Origin: Deinococcus sp. Arct2-2
GTDB taxonomy: Bacteria; Deinococcota; Deinococci; Deinococcales; Deinococcaceae
Direction: 5' to 3'
NCBI RefSeq assembly: GCF_004801315.1
Contig: NZ_SSNW01000033.1
Location: forward strand, 1 to 53,225
DNA length: 53,225 nucleotides
A program made the translations under genes and the position numbers. Of the stretch, positions 24,863-32,702 are shown piece by piece. Position 1 is the stretch's first letter. Every line of letters begins with the position of its first letter. The notes beneath the pieces were generated by a model, which saw only the letters and a list, made by a program, of their open reading frames with translations, was not told the DNA's origin and made no database searches.

Positions 24863-26392
24863 TTAGCCTTTCACGGCGCTGTCAGAACCGGTATCTACAA
24901 AGTACCGTTGGAAAATAATGAACACGATGATGACCGGAATGGCCGACAAGATCGCGCCTGCCAGAATCAGGCCGTAGTCGCCCTGCCCGCCGTACAACTG
25001 CGAGAAGCTGGACAGGCCCACCGTGAGCGTAAAGTCGGTGTTTTGGCGAAGCAGCACCAGCGGCCAGAAAAAGTCGTTCCATGCGCCCTGAAACTGCGTG
25101 ATGGCAAGTGCAATCAGCGCGGGGCCAGCTTGCGGCAACATCACTTTCCAAAAGGTCGTGAAGGGGCCAGCGCCGTCGATAGAGGCTGATTCTTCCAGTT
25201 CTTTGGGCATGCCCTCGAAGAACTGCTTCATCAGGAACACGCCGCCTGCCGCCACGAAGCCGTTGAGCCACAGGCCCCAGATGTTCAGCAGGTGCAAATC
25301 CTTCAGCAGCACGTAGTTGCTGACCAAGTTCACCTGACTGGGCACCATCTGCACGAACAGCACCGCGCCCAAGAAGATCAGGTTCTTGCCGGGAAAGTCG
25401 AAGCGGGCCAGCGCGTATCCGGCCAGCGAGCAGAACACGACGGCGGCGGCCACGCGTAGGAAGGCGTACAGGAACGAGTTCAGCACCCAAGAGAAGAACA
25501 GGCTGCGGCCCGACTTGGGGTCCATCGTTTCGTTGAAGGCGCGGCGGTAATTGTTGAAGGTGTACCCCAGAATGCCGGGGGTCACGTTGCGGAAGGCGAA
25601 CGAGCGGTCAAAGTTCTGTTTGTCGCTGGGCGGCAGAGTGCTGTTGACGATGCTCTGGCCGCGTTGCACGTCGACTTGCATGGGCGTGCGCTCGAACAGT
25701 GGCCCGCGCAGGTAATAATTGCCGCCCGCTTTGACCAGTTCCACTCTCTGCGTTTCGCTGAGCTCGTATTGCTTGGCTTGTGCGGCGGGCGTGTCCAGCG
25801 TCACTTTCACGATTTCACCGCCCGGCAGTTGGGCCTTGACGTCGCTGTCGGGCGTCACCAGTTTGGCCCGGATCACTTCGCCCGTTTGCGCGGTCAGGGA
25901 AGGGTAGGACACGGTGGTGCGGTACACCTTGGTTTCTCCGGACTGAGACACCTGCACGGTACTCAGCTTGGCGTAATCCTTGGCCTGAGCCTGCTTGGCA
26001 ATCGCCACCAAACTCACGGGCTGGTAGGGAAACAGGCTGACTACAGGGGCGTCTTTGGGAGCGTCTGCCGGAGAGCGCACCGACACGTCGAAGGTGACTT
26101 CTCGGCCCGGAGTCAGGCCACCGTTCCAGCCGCTGTTGCCGCCCTGCACACCAAGGTTGTAGGCGCGGCTCACGTACTGCGCCGTCAGTTGCGGAATGAT
26201 CACTTTGGGCGGATATTCGTTGGGGTTGTCCTTCATGCTGCTCAGCAGACCCATCAGGAACGGGCCCAGAAAGAAAAAGCTCATGACCAACATGAACACG
26301 TACAGCCAGCCTGCCCGCGCCCACCGCCGCCGCGAGAGCCATGCGTCGTGGTTAGAGGCCGCCGCCCTGCGTTCTGCTTGAATGGCCGTCAT
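24863..26392 (-). CDS. Sugar ABC permease, MalG-type, with large inserted domain
   Basis: 509 residues, against about 280-300 for usual MalG-type permeases. TM1 lies at about 27-50; residues about 60-270 are a hydrophilic, beta-rich insertion (VTFDVSVRSP, TVQVSQSGETKVYRTTVSYP, VKVTLDTPAAQ) that should face the periplasm. The normal permease core follows, with the EAA loop KELEESASIDGAGPFTTFWKVMLPQ that contacts the ATPase. AGGAGG precedes the ATG. It is the third structural gene after the binding protein and MalF-like permease. No ATPase gene is in the operon. The extra domain may contact the binding protein. Confidence 0.92.
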   Translation of the reverse strand: MTAIQAERRAAASNHDAWLSRRRWARAGWLYVFMLVMSFFFLGPFLMGLLSSMKDNPNEYPPKVIIPQLTAQYVSRAYNLGVQGGNSGWNGGLTPGREVTFDVSVRSPADAPKDAPVVSLFPYQPVSLVAIAKQAQAKDYAKLSTVQVSQSGETKVYRTTVSYPSLTAQTGEVIRAKLVTPDSDVKAQLPGGEIVKVTLDTPAAQAKQYELSETQRVELVKAGGNYYLRGPLFERTPMQVDVQRGQSIVNSTLPPSDKQNFDRSFAFRNVTPGILGYTFNNYRRAFNETMDPKSGRSLFFSWVLNSFLYAFLRVAAAVVFCSLAGYALARFDFPGKNLIFLGAVLFVQMVPSQVNLVSNYVLLKDLHLLNIWGLWLNGFVAAGGVFLMKQFFEGMPKELEESASIDGAGPFTTFWKVMLPQAGPALIALAITQFQGAWNDFFWPLVLLRQNTDFTLTVGLSSFSQLYGGQGDYGLILAGAILSAIPVIIVFIIFQRYFVDTGSDSAVKG

Positions 26393-26443
26393 GCTGCTGC
26401 CTCCTGTGGGGAAGTTCTAAAAAAGAAGCTGGTGCGGGCCATC

Positions 26444-27586
26444 TCAGTTGGCCTCGGGTGCTACGAAGAATTTGCGCTGTACGAACACCATGCTCAGGAT
26501 GATCAGGGCCAGCACGATCGCCGCTGCCGAGGCCATATTCACCGGGGCCGCGCCGTTCTTGAAGGTGTTGGTATACACGTAGAAGGCCAGCGTAATCAGC
26601 GTGTCTTGTGGGGCCGCCGAACCGATCACCGCCACTTGGTCAAACATCTGCATGGTGCCGATCAGGCCCACCGTCACCACGTAAAAGGTCACGGGGCGCA
26701 GCATGGGAACCGTCACGTTCATCAGTTTCTGGTAGGGCGTCGCGCCGTCAATGTCGGCGGCTTCGTACAAAGAACCGGGAATGCTCTGAAGGCCCGCAAG
26801 GAAAAACAGCATCAGCGTAGGCACGGTGGTAAAGGTGTTCTGAATGATGATGACCAGCAGCGGAATACTCAGCACGCGCACGTTGCCGATGCTGATCCAC
26901 TTGTCGGCAAAGTACTGGTAATCGTAGGGAGCCACTTCGCGCAGGCCGATGATGCCTGTGGAGTTGAGAATGAAGACCACCACGAGGGCAATCAGCGCAC
27001 TGACGGCTGCCAGCGCCGGATCAATCCAGCCTGCGGGCAATTTGCGCGATCTCTCCCACAAGACTTGCGCGATTTGCACCACGATCAGCACGCCGAGGAA
27101 CGTCAGAATCAGGGGTTGGTAGGCCTGCCACTGGGTAATCAGGTAGTTGGCAATGCCGCGCCGCTGAAACAGCCACAGAAAAATGAGGGTAATGACCACG
27201 CTGGACGTGATGGAAGGCATGTACCACGCCGAGCGGAAGAAGGCCATCCCGCGAATCTTGTTGTTGAGCGCCACCGCCATCAGCAAAGAAAACACGGTTT
27301 GCAGCGTGGTGGTCACGATGGCAAAAATCAGGCTGTTGGCGAGCGCCCGCCGAAACGAGGGGTCGGCCAGCACGTCCATATAGGGCTTGATGCCGATCAG
27401 CTTGGGTGTATTGAAAAGGTTGAAATCGGTAAACGAATAATAGATGGCGCGGGCGAAAGCATAGAAGAAAAAGATCAGGGTGGTAATCAGAAATGGGGCC
27501 AAAAACAGCAGCGCGGTGGTCGTAGTCTGACTCTGTTTGGAGCGGGCGGCCTTGGGCCTTTTGGCAGTGGGATTGGTAATGGTCAT
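26444..27586 (-). CDS. Sugar ABC permease, MalF-type
   Basis: 380 residues from the ATG preceded by GGAGGGTGC; a longer frame lacks that spacing. There are about eight hydrophobic segments. The conserved EAA loop is SLYEAADIDGATPYQKLMNVTVPMLRP (about 290-316). Between the second pair of helices there is an extra stretch (about 150-235: WQAYQPLILTFLGVLIVVQI, then LAAVSALIALVVVFILNSTG) that appears to add two helices to the standard six. It pairs with the MalG-type permease to form the translocation channel in the inner membrane. Confidence 0.9.
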   Translation of the reverse strand: MTITNPTAKRPKAARSKQSQTTTTALLFLAPFLITTLIFFFYAFARAIYYSFTDFNLFNTPKLIGIKPYMDVLADPSFRRALANSLIFAIVTTTLQTVFSLLMAVALNNKIRGMAFFRSAWYMPSITSSVVITLIFLWLFQRRGIANYLITQWQAYQPLILTFLGVLIVVQIAQVLWERSRKLPAGWIDPALAAVSALIALVVVFILNSTGIIGLREVAPYDYQYFADKWISIGNVRVLSIPLLVIIIQNTFTTVPTLMLFFLAGLQSIPGSLYEAADIDGATPYQKLMNVTVPMLRPVTFYVVTVGLIGTMQMFDQVAVIGSAAPQDTLITLAFYVYTNTFKNGAAPVNMASAAAIVLALIILSMVFVQRKFFVAPEAN

Positions 27587-27665
27587 GCACCCTCCAGCGG
27601 TGAAACCCAGCAGGCGTGATGTGATCAAGCGAGTCAGTCAAGTTCTGAGCGAATCAAAACAATGG

Positions 27666-27707
27666 CAGAGGGCCGGGGGCAGGCAACGCTCGCCTCCCGA
27701 CCCTCTG
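27666..27707 (-). terminator. Intra-operon hairpin after the binding-protein gene
   Basis: CAGAGGG-CGGG-AGGC pairs with GCCT-CCCG-CCCTCTG around a 7-base loop with small bulges. It lies between the binding-protein gene and the first permease gene. It could be a partial terminator or an mRNA-protecting stem that keeps binding protein in excess, as in other sugar operons. Confidence 0.6.
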
Positions 27708-27746
27708 AACAGATCAGCCCTCAGTCTTAAATCCTGATAGGAAAGA

Positions 27747-28976
27747 TCAGCGGTTCTGGAAGGTGTTCATGTCCTGCTGTGCTTTTTTCAGGGCGTCGGC
27801 GCTGCTCTTCTGGCCGCTGAGGACGGCAGCGAGGGCGTCGTTGATGGGCTTGCTCCAATCTGGGCCTTGAGGGCCGAAGCTGAAGGACTTGACGTTGCCG
27901 TCAGATGCACCTTGGAACACGAGGCGGCTGTTCACTGCGCCCGCGTCGGTCTTCTTGAAGTAGGCGTTTTCACCGAGGGCAGTGCGGCTAGGAATAGCGA
28001 GGCCCTGCTCCAGCACGTACTGCTGCACGGCGGGGCTGGTCAGGATGTTCAGCACCTTGGTTGCGGCGCTCTTGTTCTTGGTGCCCGCGTTGATGGCCCA
28101 GCCGACGGTGTAGAGGAAGTTGCCGCGCTTGGCCGTCTTGTTGTTCTTGGGCATCAGGGCCGTGCCGAACTTCAAGTTGGGCGCATTGTCGCGCAGGAAG
28201 TTGACGACCCAGCCGCCTTCGACAGCCACAGCGACCTTACCGGTCTTGAGGCAGCCGCCCGTCCAGCCTTCGGACACTTCGCTGGGCGTAATGCCGACCT
28301 TGTTCTTGGCGAGGCCCGTGTAAAAGTTGAAGGCTTCGGCAAAGCGGGCGTCGGCGAGGTTGGTCTTGCCCTTGGAATCGAACTGGTTCCAGCCGGTGGC
28401 GTAAGCGAACGCACCGAAGCGGTCGAAGTTGGGCTGTAGGCAAATGCCGTAGTACTCGTTGCCGAGGTTCTTCTTGAGGGTGGTCAGCTTGTTCTGCAAG
28501 TCCGTCCAAGTGTCGTCGTTATCGGGGTAAGCGACTTTGGCTTCATCAAAGAGATCTTTGTTGTAGACCAGCGTCAGGGTGTTGAAATCCTTGGCGATGC
28601 CGTACACTTTGCCGCCCTGCGTAAAGGCCGTGTTCAGGCTCTTGATGTAAGGGCTGGTGCTGACGACGCCGTTCAGGGGCAGCACTTTGCCGGTGGCGAC
28701 AAAGCCGCTGAGGGTTTCGGCGGGCAGGTAGAATACGTCGCCCGCGTTTCCGGCGGCCAGGAGGGTGGTCAGCGACTTGTTGTAGTCGCCTTGCAGCGGC
28801 TCGTAGACCACCGTGATCTTGTCTTTGGCAAGTGCAGGCTTCACGAACTTGTTGATCAGGTCGCCCACGACGGCGGGGTCGGTGCCGCCGTAGCCGTTGA
28901 TCTTGATGGTGGTCTGGGCGGCGGCGCTAGAAGCGAGGACGGCGAGGCTGAGCAGGAGTGCGTTCTGAATCTTCAT
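27747..28976 (-). CDS. Sugar ABC transporter substrate-binding protein
   Basis: 409 residues, exported. A Sec signal peptide (MKIQNALLLSLAVLASSAAAQ) is followed by a mature protein without an N-terminal Cys, so it is not a lipoprotein. The fold is the MalE/UgpB-like type-I family, with segments such as LNTLTLVYNKDLFDEA, GGWVVNFLRDN and VGWAINAGTKNKSAATKVLNILTSP. It binds an oligosaccharide, probably malto-oligosaccharide given the debranching enzyme. GGAGG lies before the ATG, and the start overlaps the lacI-type stop (ATGA). Confidence 0.92.
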   Translation of the reverse strand: MKIQNALLLSLAVLASSAAAQTTIKINGYGGTDPAVVGDLINKFVKPALAKDKITVVYEPLQGDYNKSLTTLLAAGNAGDVFYLPAETLSGFVATGKVLPLNGVVSTSPYIKSLNTAFTQGGKVYGIAKDFNTLTLVYNKDLFDEAKVAYPDNDDTWTDLQNKLTTLKKNLGNEYYGICLQPNFDRFGAFAYATGWNQFDSKGKTNLADARFAEAFNFYTGLAKNKVGITPSEVSEGWTGGCLKTGKVAVAVEGGWVVNFLRDNAPNLKFGTALMPKNNKTAKRGNFLYTVGWAINAGTKNKSAATKVLNILTSPAVQQYVLEQGLAIPSRTALGENAYFKKTDAGAVNSRLVFQGASDGNVKSFSFGPQGPDWSKPINDALAAVLSGQKSSADALKKAQQDMNTFQNR

Positions 28977-29953
28977 GGTGACCCTCCGGGGGCAGGTGCA
29001 ACGGTTGCACCGGAAATAAGCTGAACAGGGATGAATTCGCCACGAGGACTAAGCCCCGAAATGGCCTCTTGAACAAGGGTGAGCGCGGTGCTGGCAATGC
29101 GGGGAATGTCTTGAGACACGGTGGTCAGGGCGTAGGGCAGCGGCAATTCGGGCAGGCCGTCAAAGCCCACCACCGATACGTCCTGCGGAATGTTGAGACC
29201 CAAGTCTTCCAGAGCGGCGACTGCGCCAATGGCACTTTCATCGCTTTGGGCAAACAGGCCGGTAAAGCGCGTCCCCGCTTCCCACGCCCGCCGCACCGCC
29301 CGGTAGCCGCCCAACACCGTAAAATCGGCGGCCAGAAGTTGAGTACTGGCTCCCACTGTGCGGGCCGCCCGCTCGAATCCGCGCTGGCGGTCTTGGGCCA
29401 CCTGACTGGGGCCAGCGCCCAAGTACGCCAAGTGGCGGTGTCCGGCTTCCAACAGTTGCGTGGTCGCTAGGTGCGCCCCCCCTTCATCGTCCGGAGCCAC
29501 CCAAAACGACGCCGGATGATGCCCGATCAGGACGGCTGGCACGCCCACTTGCTGCAAAAACGATAAGCGGGGATCGCCCTCTACCGCGTGCATAACCAGT
29601 ACGGCACTGGGCAGGCGGGCCATGCGGGTCAGATCGGCCCGCAGGTCCAGCAGTTGCACGCCCAACGGCGCGGTGTGGGCCTCTAACGCCCGCCGGAACA
29701 ACACCTGATAGGGGCTGAGCATGGGGTCGTCGCGGTCAAGCGATAGCCCCAGCGTTTGCCCGGTACGCCAACTCAGGTTGCGGGCGGCGGGGTCAGGCGT
29801 GTAGTCCAGCCGCGCAATAACTTCCTGCACGCGGGCGCGGGTACGCTCGGCCACAGTGGAATGCCCATTGATCACGCGGCTCACGGTTCCTTTGCTCACG
29901 CCGGAAGCGCGGGCAATATCGTCGATGGTGGGGCGGATCAGGGCGTCAGACAT
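28973..29953 (-). CDS. LacI family transcriptional regulator
   Basis: 326 residues. The N-terminal helix-turn-helix and hinge are clear: TIDDIARASGVSKGTVSRVINGHSTVAERTRARVQEVI (about 9-46). The C-terminal domain is a sugar-binding-protein-like sensor. It should repress the operon by binding the palindromes at 29982, 30077 and 24699 and release on binding a sugar. It is the first gene of the transport operon, so it is autoregulated, and it overlaps the binding-protein start by ATGA, coupling the repressor level to transport. GAGGAG is too far from the ATG (14 bases) to be an obvious ribosome site. Confidence 0.93.
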   Translation of the reverse strand: MSDALIRPTIDDIARASGVSKGTVSRVINGHSTVAERTRARVQEVIARLDYTPDPAARNLSWRTGQTLGLSLDRDDPMLSPYQVLFRRALEAHTAPLGVQLLDLRADLTRMARLPSAVLVMHAVEGDPRLSFLQQVGVPAVLIGHHPASFWVAPDDEGGAHLATTQLLEAGHRHLAYLGAGPSQVAQDRQRGFERAARTVGASTQLLAADFTVLGGYRAVRRAWEAGTRFTGLFAQSDESAIGAVAALEDLGLNIPQDVSVVGFDGLPELPLPYALTTVSQDIPRIASTALTLVQEAISGLSPRGEFIPVQLISGATVAPAPGGSP

Positions 29954-29981
29954 AAAGAAGTTCTATCTCTCCTCGGAAACA

Positions 29982-29995
29982 CGTAACCGGTTACA
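29982..29995. promoter_or_regulatory. LacI-family operator O1
   Basis: CGTAACCGGTTACA with a perfect 12-bp core GTAACCGGTTAC, 29 bases upstream of the regulator ATG. Its centre is 96 bp from O2, a distance that would permit looping. Confidence 0.85.
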
Positions 29996-30076
29996 CAGCC
30001 AAGAGAAGGAAAGGTGGGGTGCAGCAAAGCATCCACGAGACAGCCCGATGTGACCCCAGATGGTCACGCCAAGTTT

Positions 30077-30092
30077 TTGTAATCGGTTACAA
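30077..30092. promoter_or_regulatory. LacI-family operator O2
   Basis: TTGTAATCGGTTACAA, palindromic except for the central pair. It lies immediately downstream of the -10, covering the expected transcription start. Confidence 0.85.
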
Positions 30093-30096
30093 GACC

Positions 30097-30124
30097 ATTG
30101 TGCGCTTAATTTTTCACCTGTCAA
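30097..30124 (-). promoter_or_regulatory. Promoter of the lacI-transport operon
   Basis: On the minus strand, TTGACA at 30124-30119, a 16-base spacer, then CACAAT at 30102-30097. The transcription start would fall inside operator O2. The 5' leader is about 135 bases. Confidence 0.65.
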
Positions 30125-30379
30125 GCCCCTGCTGTGGCTTTTGCCCCGGTTCAGCTTGAAGTGGCCTGCTGGAGCGTGAAAACTGTATCGTTCAAGACGT
30201 TCTCTTGCTGACATGCTAGAAACTTATGGGAACATCGAAAACCCCGCTTCGATCAAGTGGCCGGGGCGTTTGGTCCAAATCGGCAGCGGGTGTCTATACA
30301 GCGTGCTGGGGAGGGGAGAGCTGGAGTGGCCCGCGCCTCGTTCCCACTTCAATACCCCCTGACTTCGACTCCTTCCCGA

Positions 30380-30385
30380 TACGAT
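30380..30385 (+). promoter_or_regulatory. Leaderless -10 of the RraA-like gene
   Basis: TACGAT, 5 bases, ATG 30391. It places the start 55 codons inside a longer open frame. Confidence 0.55.
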
Positions 30386-30390
30386 CAGCC

Positions 30391-30879
30391 ATGACCGACG
30401 CGCCTGCCGCTTTTGCCACCACCGATCTCAGCGACGCGCACCCGCAGGCGCAGATTCTGGCTCCTGTGTTCCGAGACTACGGCGGCCACCCGCGCTTTTC
30501 TGGGCCAGCTTTTACCCTGCAAGTGTTCGAGAACAACCCGCTGGTACGCTCAGCCCTAGAAACGCTGGGGCTGGGGCGGGTGCTGGTCGTCGACGGCGGC
30601 GGCAGCCTGAACTGTGCGCTGCTGGGCGGAATGCTGGGGCAATTTGGCGTGCAGAGCGGCTGGGCGGGCATCATCATTTACGGTTGTGTGCGCGACACTG
30701 CCGAGCTGCGGGTGCTGCCCATAGGCATTCGGGCGGTGGCGGCCCACCCCCGGCGTAGCGGCAAGGTGGCCGGGGGTGAATCGGGCGGAGCCGTGACCTT
30801 TGCAGACGTGATCATTCACCCCGGCGATCAGATTTACGCCGATGAAGACGGGATTCTGGTGCTTTCGGGGCAGGGCTGA
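30391..30879 (+). CDS. RraA-like protein / HMG aldolase
   Basis: 162 residues, the usual RraA length. Conserved RraA segments: VVDGGGSLNCALLGGMLG (about 68-85), GWAGIIIYGCVRDTAELR (about 90-107) and the C-terminal HPGDQIYADEDGILVL. In Escherichia coli RraA inhibits RNase E, but many bacterial relatives are 4-hydroxy-4-methyl-2-oxoglutarate/oxaloacetate aldolases, with Arg and Asp of GCVRD at the metal site. Without RNase E evidence here, the aldolase role is equally likely. Own leaderless promoter. Confidence 0.88.
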   Translation: MTDAPAAFATTDLSDAHPQAQILAPVFRDYGGHPRFSGPAFTLQVFENNPLVRSALETLGLGRVLVVDGGGSLNCALLGGMLGQFGVQSGWAGIIIYGCVRDTAELRVLPIGIRAVAAHPRRSGKVAGGESGGAVTFADVIIHPGDQIYADEDGILVLSGQG

Positions 30880-30947
30880 CAGCAGCGGGATGGAGGCTGG
30901 GGCGGCGGCCAACACTGCAGCATCCTTATAACCGAACAGCCGTGCGC

Positions 30948-30953
30948 TAGGCT
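30948..30953 (+). promoter_or_regulatory. Leaderless -10 of the DUF454 gene
   Basis: TAGGCT, 6 bases, then GTG 30960. Confidence 0.55.
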
Positions 30954-30959
30954 GCCCGT

Positions 30960-31343
30960 GTGTCCATTCCACCCCGCCCGATTCGTCCACTGTGGGTGGT
31001 CTTGGGATTTATTCTGACCGGAATAGGCTTCGTGGGCCTGATTCTGCCGGGATTTCCGGGCACCGTCTGGTTTGTGCTGGCCGCCGCTGCCTTTGCACGG
31101 GGCGATCCGCGCTGGGAAGCTTGGTTGCTCTCGCGCCCAGTCATCGGGCAACTGGTCGACGATTACCGCTCCGGGCGGGGCATGCCGCTGCGGGCCAAAT
31201 GGTTTGCTTGTGTGTGCATCGTGCTGGCGGTGGGCCTGAGTCTGGGGCGGATTCCGGTGTTGGTGGGGCAGGTGGCGTGGGTCGTCATTGGGCTGGTGGG
31301 CGTGCTGTACATCGTGTGGCGCGTGCCGACTAAGCGGGGCTAA
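30960..31343 (+). CDS. DUF454 family membrane protein (YbaN-like)
   Basis: 127 residues from a GTG. Hydrophobic segments at about 11-33 and 82-118 flank a cytoplasmic stretch with FARGDPRWEAWLLSRPVIG and DDYRSGRGMPLRAKW, the DUF454 hallmarks (GPGFPGTVWFVLAAAAFARG-like N-terminal region). Inner-membrane protein of unknown role. The next gene starts 10 bases after its stop, so the two are probably co-transcribed. Confidence 0.85.
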   Translation: MSIPPRPIRPLWVVLGFILTGIGFVGLILPGFPGTVWFVLAAAAFARGDPRWEAWLLSRPVIGQLVDDYRSGRGMPLRAKWFACVCIVLAVGLSLGRIPVLVGQVAWVVIGLVGVLYIVWRVPTKRG

Positions 31344-31353
31344 GGCGGCCGAT

Positions 31354-32190
31354 ATGAACGTGCTGAATATTCCGGTTTCGCCGGACGTATTGGCACGCTG
31401 GGCCGAATGGCTGGCCCCGCCCGTGCAGCCGTTTTTTCTGACCGAGGCTGAGGCGGTTGCACTGAAACTGCCCACCCTCGCCTCTGCCGAGTGGAACCCG
31501 TCTCCCGAATTGCGCGACACGTTTGCCCTGTGGGCTCTCGATTCCGCTGCAAACCGGGTGGCTCTGCTGTCCGAAGCTGACTGGAACGGCTTGAGCATTC
31601 CGGTGCGCCGTCAACTGCTGCGCCTGCAAATCGGGTATGGGCGCGGCAATCTACCCCATGCCAAAGCCTTTGCCGATCTGTTGCCAGAGCCTCAGCGGGG
31701 GCGCTTCGTGTGGTGGTCGTCCATGCTGACGCCCGAAATCGTGGCCCGTGCCGTGTCTGCCGAATCGTCGGCCTGCCAGCGCGAACAGGTGCCGGATGCC
31801 GTGTGGCAAGCTGCCGAAGCACTGCTGCCGCGTGCCCGCGCTTTGGCCGGAACATTTGCAGCGGGCAGCGGCTCCAACTGCTTTGGCACGGTCATGGCCG
31901 CCGCAGGCACAGTGGGCGCGGAACTGGAATGGATGCAGCGCGAGCCGTTCGAGGCGTTTCTGGCGGCCCACACGCGGTCTGGCGGCATGGACGATCAACC
32001 TGGCACCGTGTTGGTGTGGCGCAGTGCGGGCGGGCAAGTGGAACACGCCGCCGTCACATTGGGCGCGGGCTGGGCTCTGCACAAGCCGTCTCAAACGTGG
32101 ATGACGCCGCGAGCGGTCTTGCCCACCCAAGTCTTGATTCGCGCCTCCCGCACGCCCGGACAGCGCCTAGAGCGGCGGAGACTCAGCTAA
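31354..32190 (+). CDS. Unknown protein with NlpC/P60-like Cys and His motifs
   Basis: 278 residues, start chosen by AAGGCGG upstream and its position right after the DUF454 stop. The first 130 residues contain Trp-rich helices (RWAEWLAPPVQPFF, WWSSMLTPEIV). The last 110 contain GSNCFGTVMAAAG (Cys near 171) and GQVEHAAVTLGAGWALHKPSQTW (His near 231), plus GTVLVWR between them. That spacing of a Cys on a helix start and a His in a beta-strand is what NlpC/P60-type cysteine peptidases and amidases show. No signal peptide is seen. I recognise no named family; the fold assignment is a guess. Confidence 0.6.
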   Translation: MNVLNIPVSPDVLARWAEWLAPPVQPFFLTEAEAVALKLPTLASAEWNPSPELRDTFALWALDSAANRVALLSEADWNGLSIPVRRQLLRLQIGYGRGNLPHAKAFADLLPEPQRGRFVWWSSMLTPEIVARAVSAESSACQREQVPDAVWQAAEALLPRARALAGTFAAGSGSNCFGTVMAAAGTVGAELEWMQREPFEAFLAAHTRSGGMDDQPGTVLVWRSAGGQVEHAAVTLGAGWALHKPSQTWMTPRAVLPTQVLIRASRTPGQRLERRRLS

Positions 32191-32210
32191 ACAGGCTCAA
32201 CTAAAGTCCT

Positions 32211-32381
32211 CTACTTGCCGTGCTTGGTCAGTCGCCACAGGGTCACGGCATTGGTAATCAGCAGCAGCACGCACAGGCCCGCCATCGGCCATTCTTGGCG
32301 CTGCACGAACCGGATGCTGAGAATGCCCCAGCCGCACACCAGCGCCACCACCAGCCACACCCGCCATGCCGGAGCGTTCAA
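32211..32381 (-). CDS. Small two-helix membrane protein
   Basis: 56 residues from a TTG start with GAGG eight bases upstream; an in-frame TAG lies a few codons before it. The sequence starts LNAPAWRVWLVVALVCGWGI and contains a second hydrophobic stretch MAGLCVLLLITNAVTLW before a basic end TKHGK. Two transmembrane helices with a short QRQEW loop are likely. It is convergent with the preceding plus-strand gene. Family unknown. Third-position GC agrees with real coding sequence. Confidence 0.55.
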   Translation of the reverse strand: MNAPAWRVWLVVALVCGWGILSIRFVQRQEWPMAGLCVLLLITNAVTLWRLTKHGK

Positions 32382-32474
32382 GAAAAAAGCCTCATGACTC
32401 TATCTTAGGTAAAAGCGGTGGGCGACACGTCCCGGTTCAGGTCGTCAATCTGTAGAAACCACACAAATAAAGAA

Positions 32475-32496
32475 GCCGGGGCGTTCATCTCCCGGC
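32475..32496 (-). terminator. Candidate terminator of the subtilase gene
   Basis: GCCGGG / CCCGGC stem with a 10-base loop; on the minus strand it is followed by TTCTTTATTTG. It lies about 200 bases past the subtilase stop codon. No gene is seen between 32382 and 32702. Confidence 0.5.
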
Positions 32497-32702
32497 CTCG
32501 TCTTGGTCGTCCATGCGCGTTCCGGGCACATGGGCAGATTGTCAAGACGCCCCCGGAGCAAGTGGGTGTGCGGCGTCTGCATTGATGGTGCGCCAAACAC
32601 GGATGAGACGCGCAATAGCAGGGTGAGAAAGGGGAGGCAGTGAGTCAGATTGGCGTTATTTCCCGCAGCCTGTTTGTATAACTCGCACCCTACTTCCCAG
32701 CA

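Noticed and set aside
25664..27619. A 651-codon open frame on the plus strand
   Set aside because: It lies antisense to the two permease genes; His/Gln-rich translation with no motif, start signal or protein-like composition. High-GC DNA often leaves the antisense frame open.
30391..30879. Definite RNase E inhibitor role for the RraA-like protein
   Set aside because: The family name comes from one branch; sequence alone cannot separate it from the aldolase branch.
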